NCBI RefSeq assembly: GCF_049671045.1
Contig: NZ_JBATUH010000029.1
Coordinates: forward strand, 5,317 to 69,316
Source: Parvibaculum sp049671045
GTDB lineage: Bacteria > Pseudomonadota > Alphaproteobacteria > Parvibaculales > Parvibaculaceae
DNA length: 64,000 nucleotides
Direction of reading: 5' to 3'
Below are positions 1 to 7,117 of this stretch, in pieces. Numbering within the stretch: position 1 is the stretch's first letter; the number at the start of each line of letters is the position of its first letter. Both the position numbers and the translations under genes were made by a program. The notes beneath the pieces were generated by a model that made no database searches, had not been told where the DNA came from, and saw nothing but the letters and a program-made list of their open reading frames with translations.

Positions 1-1
1 C

Positions 2-1618
2 ATGCGCCACCTCATGCCGAAGGGCGCGCGCATCGCCTCGCTCGACGAGATGCGTCTGCCCGACGACATGCTCACCAATCGCGCCAGCTATCTCGATCCT
101 CTGAACTTCGCGACGAACTTCGCGCTCATGCGCGAGATCAAGGGCGCGAACGGCGCGGACGGCATCCACACCCGCATCGCCAGCGCGAATTACTGGGCGC
201 TGCATGGTGCGGAGAACCCCGAGCTCTGGCTCTGTCTCTTCGGTGAAGACGGCTCGCAGCTCGCCGAATGGCGCGAGACGCTGCCCGCCCCCGGCGCACC
301 CTTCGCCATCGACAGCGCCGAGGTGCGCCATCGCTTCGGCCTCGACGACTTCACGGGCTCGCTCTTCATCCATGCGATCCGCATCAAGGGCCATGACGTC
401 GTCAAATACGCGCTCGACATGTATGGCGAAGATGGCCGCGCGCTCTCCTGCAGCCATGACGCCAATGCATGGCCTGCCGACTATTATGCCGGCATGCCGG
501 CGGGCGAGGACGACGAGCGCGTCACGCTCTTCATCCAGAACTCGCACCCCATGCCGATTCCGCCGCGCTCCATCGGCCTCAACATCATGGGCGCGCAGGA
601 CGTGTCCTGGTTCGACGAGGAGATCGCGCCCTTCGCGACGCGGGCGATAGCGGTCAACGATCTTCTCCCCCAGGCCAGATGGCCCGATCAGGTGGAGATC
701 GTCGCCGGCCGCTATTTCGTGCGCCCGCGCTACGAGGTCCGGCGCGCGAGCGGGCAGCGCCGCATCGCACATGCCAATGTCGAGCGCACGGACCTGAAAC
801 CCAATCCCGAGATCCGCACGCTCGGCAAGGTGATGGGCAAGGGCTACATCATGCCGCTGCCCGTTCTGCCGCGCGGCGAATTCTCGACCGTCATGCTGCC
901 GACGCCCATGGCGACGGAGCAGCACGAACTGCCGATCCGCGCCGAGCTCATCGACGCCTCCGGCAAGCCCGTCGCCTCGCGCTTCCTCGGCCGCATCCCG
1001 CGGCGCGAAAGCATCGAGCTCGACATCGAAAGCTGGATCGGCGAGGCCTCGCTCTCGCTCCCCTCAGGTTACGGCCATGTCGAGTTTCTCTATGACTTCC
1101 GCGATGGCGGCGACGGCGATGGCTGGCTCCATGCGCTTGGCCGCTTTGAGCAAAAGACGAGCGGGCATCGCGCCGAGACGATTTTCGGCGCGCATATCTA
1201 CAACACCGCCGTCATCTACAAGGACGAGCCGCAATCCTATACGAACAAGCCGCCCGGACTGACGACGCGCCTCTTCCTGCGGCTCGGCCAAGGCGGAACG
1301 GCAAACGGGACGGCGAGCGGGCTCGACACCATGTGTCACCTGATCTACCCCGCCTCGACGCCCTGGCACGAGAAGAGCTCGACCCTCCTCATCCTGCACG
1401 ACGCGGAAGGAAAGCCGGTGGCCGAAAGGCACATCGAGATAGCTTGCGGCGGCTCGCGCTTCTGGCGCCTCTCCGAAATGTTCGATAAGGACGAAATCGA
1501 GAGCATGGGTGGCGCGGGCTATGTGATCGTGCGCGACACCACCTGCCGCCTCTTCGGCTTTCACGGCCTTCTCAACGGCACGAAGAGCTTCTGCCTCGAC
1601 CACATGTTCGGATTCTGA
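2..1618 (+). CDS. Large protein of unknown function, possibly cut at the 5' end
   Basis: I do not recognise this 538-residue protein. The first ATG lies at base 2, so the ribosome binding site is outside the window and the true start may be further upstream. The product looks soluble: there is no signal peptide or membrane segment, and it has many alternating beta-type segments, aromatic residues and Gly/Pro turns. That suggests a large beta-rich fold. A histidine- and aspartate-containing stretch around residues 395-410 and cysteines near residues 447 and 485 are visible but form no known motif. It ends 79 bases before a small methyltransferase gene on the same strand, so the two may be co-transcribed. 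Codon use matches the neighbouring genes. No function is proposed. Confidence 0.75.
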   Translation: MRHLMPKGARIASLDEMRLPDDMLTNRASYLDPLNFATNFALMREIKGANGADGIHTRIASANYWALHGAENPELWLCLFGEDGSQLAEWRETLPAPGAPFAIDSAEVRHRFGLDDFTGSLFIHAIRIKGHDVVKYALDMYGEDGRALSCSHDANAWPADYYAGMPAGEDDERVTLFIQNSHPMPIPPRSIGLNIMGAQDVSWFDEEIAPFATRAIAVNDLLPQARWPDQVEIVAGRYFVRPRYEVRRASGQRRIAHANVERTDLKPNPEIRTLGKVMGKGYIMPLPVLPRGEFSTVMLPTPMATEQHELPIRAELIDASGKPVASRFLGRIPRRESIELDIESWIGEASLSLPSGYGHVEFLYDFRDGGDGDGWLHALGRFEQKTSGHRAETIFGAHIYNTAVIYKDEPQSYTNKPPGLTTRLFLRLGQGGTANGTASGLDTMCHLIYPASTPWHEKSSTLLILHDAEGKPVAERHIEIACGGSRFWRLSEMFDKDEIESMGGAGYVIVRDTTCRLFGFHGLLNGTKSFCLDHMFGF

Positions 1619-1697
1619 TTTTCCGCTGAACCTTCCGACACAACGGTTCGCGGCGCTCCGAAGGGCTGGCAGCGGCACCCAACCAGATGACCAACGA

Positions 1698-2426
1698 ATG
1701 AAATCTCTCGCCAACACGCTCGCGAAATTCCTGCCCGGGAAGCTCGCCGGACGCTTCGACTATCGCACGCGTCACCAGGAATTCTTCTTTCCCTATTGTG
1801 GCGGCGCGATGAACGGCCAGACGGCGCGGGCCGAATTCGTCCGTGAACTGATCGAGCATTGCGGGATAGAGCGCATCATCGAAACGGGGACCTATCGCGG
1901 CACCACGACCGAATGGTTCGGCCGCTTCGGCCTGCCCGTTCTTTCGGCCGAGGCCGTCGAGCGCTATGCGGAATTCTCGCGCCTGCGCGTGCGCAAGCTG
2001 CCCAATGTGCAGATCCACAGGAAGAATTCAGTCGATCTCCTGAAAGAGATCGTCGCGGCCAAGGATGGGCTCGAAAAGCCGACACTCTTCTACCTCGACG
2101 CGCATTGGTACGATTATCTGCCGTTGCGCGACGAATATGAGATCATCTGCGGGAACTTCACCCACCCGATCATGGTGGTGGACGATTTTCAGGTGCCCGA
2201 CGATCCGGACTACACATATGACGATTACGGCCCCGGCAAGGCGCTGACGCTCGACTATTTTACGGCGAACGGCGCCGCCATGCCCGCGCATATCTTCTTT
2301 CCGGTGACGAAGGCCCGCTGGGAGACCGGCGCGCGGCGCGGCTGCGTGGTGCTGACGAATGACGCGGCGCTCGCCGAAACGATCGAGCGGCGCGTGCCGC
2401 TGCTGCGCCGCTGGCCCTCGGCCTGA
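1698..2426 (+). CDS. Class I SAM-dependent methyltransferase-like protein
   Basis: This 242-residue protein has a Rossmann-type SAM-binding pattern. The segment IIETGTYRGTTTEWFG at about residues 55-70 matches motif I, with the GxxxG-like glycine loop. A later LFYLDAHW segment at about residues 128-135 places an acidic residue where motif III/IV usually sits. The MVVDD segment near residue 155 is typical of TylF/FkbM-like and cephalosporin hydroxylase-like methyltransferases of surface glycans or lipids. The ATG at 1698 was chosen as the longest good start; a convincing ribosome binding site is not visible. It follows the large unknown gene by 79 bases. The substrate cannot be deduced. Confidence 0.75.
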   Translation: MKSLANTLAKFLPGKLAGRFDYRTRHQEFFFPYCGGAMNGQTARAEFVRELIEHCGIERIIETGTYRGTTTEWFGRFGLPVLSAEAVERYAEFSRLRVRKLPNVQIHRKNSVDLLKEIVAAKDGLEKPTLFYLDAHWYDYLPLRDEYEIICGNFTHPIMVVDDFQVPDDPDYTYDDYGPGKALTLDYFTANGAAMPAHIFFPVTKARWETGARRGCVVLTNDAALAETIERRVPLLRRWPSA

Positions 2427-2499
2427 TCCCGAGCCGCAGCCGCCACCGTCAACGCCCGCGACATTCCGCCCCCCTTTCGCGGTTGCAGCATTTTTGCCC

Positions 2500-2540
2500 T
2501 TGAAATCTCTTTGTAATGCCTCTAACTAGCAACTTATAGT
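2500..2540 (+). promoter_or_regulatory. Peroxiredoxin promoter with a possible peroxide-regulator site
   Basis: Two overlapping sigma-70-like readings exist: TTGAAA (2500-2505), 17 bases, TAACTA (2523-2528), or TTGTAA (2511-2516), 18 bases, TATAGT (2535-2540). The element TAACTAG-N4-TTATA at 2523-2538 closely resembles one upstream of dps (minus strand of 4854-4871). A shared regulator such as OxyR is an inference. Confidence 0.4.
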
Positions 2541-2585
2541 TTGGAGCCATTCCAAAGACAGTCACAAGTATCAGGAGCTAATGCA

Positions 2586-3191
2586 ATGAGCGTTCTCGTC
2601 GGCAAACCCGCCCCGGACTTCACCGCCGCCGCCGTCCTCGCCGATGGCGAAATCGTCGAGGATTTCAACCTGAAGTCCCATCTCGCCGGCAGCTACGGGC
2701 TCGTCTTCTTCTATCCGCTTGATTTCACCTTCGTCTGCCCGTCCGAGATCCTCGCCTATTCGAACCGTGTGCCCCAGTTCAAGGAGCGCAACGTGAAGGT
2801 CGTCGCGGTGAGCGTCGACAGCCAGTACACGCACAATGCCTGGCGCAACACGGCGCCCAAGGATGGCGGCCTCGGCCCGGTGCAGTTCCCCATGGTCGCC
2901 GACATGACGAAGCAGATCGCGCGCGACTATGACGTGCTGATCGAGGACGCCGGCGTCGCCCTGCGCGGCACCTTCCTCATCGACCGCGAGGGTATCGTCC
3001 GCCACCAGCTCGTGAACGACCTGCCGCTCGGCCGCAACGCCGACGAGGCGCTTCGCATGGTCGACGCGCTCCAGTTCCACGAGGAGAATGGCGAAGTCTG
3101 CCCCGCCGGCTGGCAGAAGGGCGCGGAGGGGATGAAGGCCGACCCGAAGGGCGTCGCCGAATATCTCGGCACCCACGCGGAAGCGCTCTGA
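2586..3191 (+). CDS. ahpC: Typical 2-Cys peroxiredoxin (AhpC/Tsa family)
   Basis: This 201-residue thiol peroxidase reduces hydrogen peroxide and organic peroxides in the cytosol. The peroxidatic cysteine is Cys51 in the FTFVCPSE motif, and the resolving cysteine is in EVCPAGW near residue 170. This is the typical 2-Cys layout and a normal family length. The ATG at 2586 is preferred over an upstream in-frame TTG at 2541, because an AGGAG ribosome binding site at 2573-2577 fits it. trxB starts 90 bases downstream on the same strand and could recycle the oxidised enzyme, directly or through thioredoxin. No ahpF is adjacent. The exact subfamily name (ahpC or bacterial Prx1-type) is uncertain. 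Confidence 0.93.
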   Translation: MSVLVGKPAPDFTAAAVLADGEIVEDFNLKSHLAGSYGLVFFYPLDFTFVCPSEILAYSNRVPQFKERNVKVVAVSVDSQYTHNAWRNTAPKDGGLGPVQFPMVADMTKQIARDYDVLIEDAGVALRGTFLIDREGIVRHQLVNDLPLGRNADEALRMVDALQFHEENGEVCPAGWQKGAEGMKADPKGVAEYLGTHAEAL

Positions 3192-3219
3192 GCCGCGAGC
3201 CTGCAGCAACCTGTCACTT

Positions 3220-3258
3220 TTGGCCGGGCCGCCCTGCCCCTATATAGTGGGGCGGCCC
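3220..3258 (+). promoter_or_regulatory. trxB promoter inside a GC-rich inverted repeat
   Basis: TTGGCC (3220-3225), 17 bases, TATAGT (3243-3248) gives a plausible sigma-70 promoter for trxB. GGGCCG (3226-3231) and CGGCCC (3253-3258) are perfect complements, with CCCC (3237-3240) and GGGG (3249-3252) inside, so the -10 element sits in the loop of a potential hairpin. The hairpin could also end peroxiredoxin transcripts. Confidence 0.45.
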
Positions 3259-3281
3259 CCCTCCGAAGCAACGGAACCATC

Positions 3282-4247
3282 ATGTCCGAAACGAAGCACT
3301 CCAAGGTCCTCATCATCGGCGCCGGCGCGGCCGGCTACACGGCCGCGATCTATGCCGCGCGCGCCATGCTTGAGCCGACGATCATTCAGGGCATCCAGCC
3401 GGGCGGCCAGCTCACCATCACGACCGAGGTCGAGAACTATCCGGGCTTCGCCGAGGCGATCCAGGGCCCCTGGCTCATGGAGCAGATGGAAGCGCAGGCG
3501 CGCCACATGGGCACCAACATCGTCGCCGATACGATCGTGAACGCGGACCTCTCGCGGCGTCCGTTCCGTCTCACCGGCGACAGCGGCACGGTCTATACGG
3601 CCGATGCCCTCATCATCGCCACGGGCGCGCAGGCGAAGTGGCTCGGCCTCCCCTCCGAGCAGAAGTTCCAGGGCTTCGGCGTGTCGGCCTGCGCCACCTG
3701 TGACGGCTTCTTCTATCGCGGCAAGGAAGTGATCGTCGTCGGCGGCGGCAATACCGCTGTCGAGGAAGCGATCTTCCTCACCAATTTCGCCTCCAAGGTG
3801 ACGGTCATTCACCGCCGCGGCGAATTCCGCGCCGAGAGGATCATGCAGGAGCGGCTGTTCCGCAATCCGAAGATCGAGGTGATCTGGGATTCGGTCATCG
3901 ACAAAATCGTCGGAACTGAAGACCCGCTCGGCGTCACCGGCGCGAAGATCACCAACGTCAAGACGGGCGAGACACGCATCGTTCCCGCTCACGGCGTCTT
4001 CGTTGCTATCGGCCATGCTCCGCAGACGGAACTTTTTGCCGGACAGCTCGATATGAAGCCCGGCAACTATCTGAAGACGGTGCCCGGCACGGCGGCGACG
4101 AACGTTCCGGGCGTCTTTGCGGCGGGCGACGTGGCGGACGATGTCTATCGCCAGGCCGTGACGGCGGCCGGCATGGGCTGCATGGCGGCGCTCGAAGCCG
4201 AGCGCTTCCTCGCCGCGCAAGAGTCCCGCGCTGAAGCGGCCGAATAG
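3282..4247 (+). CDS. trxB: Thioredoxin reductase
   Basis: This 321-residue NADPH-dependent flavoenzyme keeps thioredoxin reduced in the cytosol. The N-terminal FAD-binding loop GAGAAGYTAAIYAARA lies at about residues 12-27. The redox-active CATC pair is in SACATCDGFF near residue 138. The NADPH-binding GGGNTAVEEA lies near residue 155, and the C-terminal FAD signature is VFAAGDVADD near residue 280. Length and domain order (FAD-NADPH-FAD) are those of low-molecular-weight bacterial TrxB. It lies 90 bases after the peroxiredoxin gene with its own promoter-like sequence. A strong terminator follows. Confidence 0.96.
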   Translation: MSETKHSKVLIIGAGAAGYTAAIYAARAMLEPTIIQGIQPGGQLTITTEVENYPGFAEAIQGPWLMEQMEAQARHMGTNIVADTIVNADLSRRPFRLTGDSGTVYTADALIIATGAQAKWLGLPSEQKFQGFGVSACATCDGFFYRGKEVIVVGGGNTAVEEAIFLTNFASKVTVIHRRGEFRAERIMQERLFRNPKIEVIWDSVIDKIVGTEDPLGVTGAKITNVKTGETRIVPAHGVFVAIGHAPQTELFAGQLDMKPGNYLKTVPGTAATNVPGVFAAGDVADDVYRQAVTAAGMGCMAALEAERFLAAQESRAEAAE

Positions 4248-4266
4248 TCCCCGGCACCGCGCAAAC

Positions 4267-4300
4267 AAAAACGCCGCGAAGTCACCTTCGCGGCGTTTTT
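4267..4300. terminator. Bidirectional rho-independent terminator between trxB and dps
   Basis: There is a perfect 15-bp inverted repeat. The left arm (4267-4281) starts with five A, the loop is TCAC (4282-4285), and the right arm (4286-4300) ends with five T. A-tract and T-tract make it functional on both strands, matching the convergent trxB and dps genes. Confidence 0.93.
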
Positions 4301-4321
4301 CGTTCGGACCCCGTGCGCCTC

Positions 4322-4789
4322 TCAGGCGAGCATGGAGCGCAGCATCCATGCGGTCTTTTCGCTCGCCTCCATGCGCTGCGTAAGAAGATCGGCCGTCGGC
4401 TCATCATGCGCGGCATCGGCAAGGGGAAAGATTTCGCGCGCCGTGCGCGTCACCGTCTCATGGCCCTTCACGAGATTGCGGATCATGTCTTCCGCGACGG
4501 GCACGCCCTCGTCTTCCTCGATCCGCGTCAGCTTCGCATAGGCCTTGTAGCCACCCGGCGCGGGGAAGCCCAGGGCACGAATACGCTCGGCGACGAGATC
4601 GACCGCGGCCCAGAGTTCGTTGTACTGCGTCTCGAACATGAGATGCAGCGTGTTGAACATCGGGCCGGTCACGTTCCAGTGATAGTAATGGGTCTTGTGA
4701 TAGAGCGTGTAGGTGTCCGCGAGCAGGTGCGACAACCCGTCAGCGATCTTCGCCCTGTCCTTCTCCGGAATGCCGATATCGATCTGCAT
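4322..4789 (-). CDS. dps: Dps-family ferritin-like DNA starvation/stationary-phase protein
   Basis: This 155-residue protein belongs to the Dps mini-ferritin family. Family members form dodecamers that oxidise iron with peroxide, store it, and may coat DNA. The ferroxidase ligands are recognisable: His in HYYHWNV, His in NTLHLMFE, and Asp and Glu in the AAVDLVAERI helix. The ATG at 4789 is chosen over a start ten codons upstream because GGAGG lies at the right distance before it. The gene is transcribed convergently with trxB and has a good promoter upstream (TATAAT at 4819-4824, minus strand). An oxidative-stress role fits the adjacent peroxiredoxin/trxB pair. Confidence 0.93.
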   Translation of the reverse strand: MQIDIGIPEKDRAKIADGLSHLLADTYTLYHKTHYYHWNVTGPMFNTLHLMFETQYNELWAAVDLVAERIRALGFPAPGGYKAYAKLTRIEEDEGVPVAEDMIRNLVKGHETVTRTAREIFPLADAAHDEPTADLLTQRMEASEKTAWMLRSMLA

Positions 4790-4818
4790 GGTCGAGCCTC
4801 CTTGATGTTGGACAAACA

Positions 4819-4874
4819 ATTATAGCGCCCACGCATCGCATTACAATACGAGTTATAATCGCTCTAAGTTATTG
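4819..4874 (-). promoter_or_regulatory. dps promoter and imperfect palindromic operator
   Basis: On the minus strand, TTGTAA (4846-4841), 16 bases, then a perfect TATAAT (4824-4819) forms the promoter. Upstream, 4844-4874 is an imperfect palindrome bounded by CAATA and TATTG. It contains TAACTTAG-N5-TTATA, similar to the site before the peroxiredoxin gene. Its position overlapping and upstream of the -35 suits an activator such as OxyR; the regulator's identity is an inference. Confidence 0.5.
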
Positions 4875-4960
4875 CGCGGGATTTTCCGTATGCGGCTGAC
4901 CAAGAAAATCGCCGGCTCCCGAAGGAAGCCGGCGATGCAGCGTCGGATTTGAGCTGAGCG

Positions 4961-6163
4961 TCAGCGCAGGCTGGCGCAGAAGCGCTGGATGCGCTCGCAG
5001 GCCTTGGTCAACGCCTCGGTCGAGGTCGCATAGGAAATGCGGAAGAAGGGCGACAGGCCGAAAGCCTCGCCATGCACGACGGCGACGCCCTCTTCCTCCA
5101 GCAGCGCCTCGACGAAATCCTGATCGGTCTTGATGACGCGGCCCTTCGGCGTCGTCTTGCCGATGCAGCCCTCGCAGGAAGGATAGACATAGAACGCGCC
5201 TTCAGGCGTCGGGCATTTGATGCCCTTGGCCTGATTGAGCATGGAGACGACGAGATCGCGCCGTGCCTTGAAGCTCTCGGCGCGCTCGGGAATGAAGTGC
5301 TGCGTGCCATTCAGCGCCTCAACCGCGGCCCACTGGCTGATCGAGGTCGGGTTCGAGGTCGACTGGCTCTGAATGGTCGTCATCGCCTTGATGAGTTCGA
5401 CGGGGCCCGCGCAATAGCCGATGCGCCAGCCCGTCATGGCATAAGCCTTCGACACGCCGTTCATCGTCAGTGTACGGTCATAAAGCTTCGGCTCGACCTG
5501 CGCCGGCGTCACGAACTTGAAGCCATCATAGGACAGGTGCTCATACATGTCGTCGGACAGGATCCAGACATGCGGATGGCGCAGCAGAACGTCGGTGAGC
5601 TTCTTCAGCTCTTCATGCGTATAGGCCGCGCCGGTCGGGTTCGACGGCGAGTTGAAGATGAACCACTTGGTCTTCGGCGTGATCGCCTTTTCCAGCGCCT
5701 CGGGCTGGAGCTTGAAATTCGTCTCCATGCCCGCTCTGGCGAATACGGGCGTGCCGCCGAGCAGCTCCACGATATCGGGATAGGAGACCCAATAGGGCGC
5801 GGGAATGACGACCTCGTCGCCCGGGTTCAGCGTCGCCGCCATGGCGTTGAAGATGATCGGCTTGCCGCCCGGCGCGACGAAGCACTGGGCAGGCGTGTAA
5901 TCGAGCCCGTTCTCGCGCTTGAACTTCGCGGCGATGGCCTGCTTCAGCTCCGGGATGCCGTCGACGGCGGTGTACTTCGTCTCGCCGCGCTGGATCGCCG
6001 CGATGGCCGCGGCCTTGATGTTTTCCGGCGTGTCGAAATCGGGCTCGCCAGCGCCGAGGCCAATGACATCGACGCCCTGCGCTTTCAGATCGCGCGCTTT
6101 CTGGGTCGCGGCAATTGTTGCCGACGGCTTGATGCGCTTCAGCGAGTCCGAAAGGAAGGCCAT
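4961..6163 (-). CDS. aatA: Pyridoxal-phosphate aspartate aminotransferase (class I)
   Basis: This 400-residue fold-type I aminotransferase interconverts aspartate and oxaloacetate with glutamate/2-oxoglutarate. Family members in alphaproteobacteria may also act on prephenate. Visible signatures are the N-terminal GLGAGEPDFDTP, the substrate-binding NSPSNPTGAAYT, the PLP-binding VSKAYAMTGWRIGY with the Schiff-base lysine in SKAYAMTG, and a C-terminal FRISYATS containing the carboxylate-binding arginine. The ATG at 6163 is chosen because GGAG precedes it and the length then matches the family. The upstream open frame has no homology-like character. It is monocistronic as far as visible. Confidence 0.94.
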   Translation of the reverse strand: MAFLSDSLKRIKPSATIAATQKARDLKAQGVDVIGLGAGEPDFDTPENIKAAAIAAIQRGETKYTAVDGIPELKQAIAAKFKRENGLDYTPAQCFVAPGGKPIIFNAMAATLNPGDEVVIPAPYWVSYPDIVELLGGTPVFARAGMETNFKLQPEALEKAITPKTKWFIFNSPSNPTGAAYTHEELKKLTDVLLRHPHVWILSDDMYEHLSYDGFKFVTPAQVEPKLYDRTLTMNGVSKAYAMTGWRIGYCAGPVELIKAMTTIQSQSTSNPTSISQWAAVEALNGTQHFIPERAESFKARRDLVVSMLNQAKGIKCPTPEGAFYVYPSCEGCIGKTTPKGRVIKTDQDFVEALLEEEGVAVVHGEAFGLSPFFRISYATSTEALTKACERIQRFCASLR

Positions 6164-6227
6164 GATCGTCACTCCGGGAGATTGGGCGCCGGGCGGGTTC
6201 CACGCCCCGCGCGCGACAAAACGTGCC

Positions 6228-6246
6228 TTTCCGGGCTCCCCGGAAA
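6228..6246. other. Small hairpin upstream of the aminotransferase gene
   Basis: TTTCCGGG (6228-6235), loop CTC, CCCGGAAA (6239-6246) is a perfect 8-bp stem in the 5' leader region of the aminotransferase gene, with no strong T-tract. It could be a leader structure or a terminator for the upstream minus-strand gene. The role is not established. Confidence 0.4.
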
Positions 6247-6374
6247 AGCGGCGCAAACCTAAGCTGCCTTCCCTTGCGGCGCAACAGGGGGCGGCCGAAA
6301 AGATTCGGTTTTTCAGGCCCCGTGGCGCTTCGGCACATCGGGCGCGGGAGCGAGGCTCGTCGCCGCCGCGAGGT

Positions 6375-6986
6375 TCAGAGGACGCTCTCCTCGCGCCATT
6401 CGACGGGCTCTCCAAGCCGCATCTCGACCGGCACGACGCCCGCCCAGACAGGCAGCGCCATGTCCTCGGGATCGTCGTTGGGCCCGCCCTGCCTCACCTT
6501 GGCCACGACCTCGACGAGCGGTACGCGCAGCACCTCCGTCGCCTTCAGCTCCTGCGTGTTGGCCGGGCGCGCTTCCTTCGAGCGGCCCGCCGCGAGGCGC
6601 TCGACGAAGCGGTCGAGGGCTTCCGGCTTTTCCAGCGTCGGAACGGGCTCCGCCCTCCCATGCACGATGACCGAGCGGTAATTCATGGAGTGATGGAAGG
6701 CGGAACGCGCAAGCACCAGCCCGTCGAGCAGGGTGACCGTCAGGCAGAGCGGCACCCCGGCCGCGAGCGTCCGCATGATGCGGCTTTTGCGGGAGCCGTG
6801 CAGCAGTACGCTGTCACCCATGCGGACATAGGCCATCGGAATGACGACGGGTCCTGCCTCCACCGCGAAGGCCACATGCGCCACATAGCCGGCATCGAGA
6901 ATGCGATGCGCCGTCTCGCGCTCATAGGCGGCGCGCTGCGCCACCTGCTTCACCCTGTGGACCGCCGAAGTCTCGAACACGCTCAC
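6375..6986 (-). CDS. Pyridoxamine-phosphate-oxidase-like FMN-binding split-barrel protein
   Basis: This 203-residue protein resembles the NimA/flavin-nucleotide-binding branch of the split-barrel flavoproteins. A central strand set (VAFAVEAGPVVIPMAYVRMGDSVLLHGSRKSRIMRTL at about residues 38-75) and SMNYRSVIVHGRAEPV (about 119-134) are characteristic of this fold. The GTG at 6986 is selected because a purine-rich AGGGAAAGG precedes it and the longer frame has no plausible start. It is divergent from the MocR-type regulator gene at 7118, a common pairing that suggests control by that regulator. The true activity (flavin or PLP chemistry, or nitroreductase-like) is unknown. Confidence 0.85.
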   Translation of the reverse strand: MSVFETSAVHRVKQVAQRAAYERETAHRILDAGYVAHVAFAVEAGPVVIPMAYVRMGDSVLLHGSRKSRIMRTLAAGVPLCLTVTLLDGLVLARSAFHHSMNYRSVIVHGRAEPVPTLEKPEALDRFVERLAAGRSKEARPANTQELKATEVLRVPLVEVVAKVRQGGPNDDPEDMALPVWAGVVPVEMRLGEPVEWREESVL

Positions 6987-7048
6987 GATCGGAACCTTTC
7001 CCTGAGAGGACGGATGCGCCCGCCGTCGTCCCGAAGTAGATCGCAAGA

Positions 7049-7093
7049 ATGGTTCCCTCAAAAGGTCCATTTGATTTAGATTACAAGAGCCAA
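7049..7093. promoter_or_regulatory. Putative operator between the split-barrel gene and the MocR regulator
   Basis: The 131-bp divergent intergenic region holds TGGTTCC (7049-7055 area) facing GGTCCA (about 7063-7068), an imperfect inverted repeat. TCCATTTGA (about 7065-7073) is repeated imperfectly as CCAATTTGA (about 7090-7098). MocR/PdxR proteins usually bind such paired repeats next to their own gene; assignment here is inference. Confidence 0.35.
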
Positions 7094-7117
7094 TTTGACA
7101 CGCGAAGGACATGCCGA

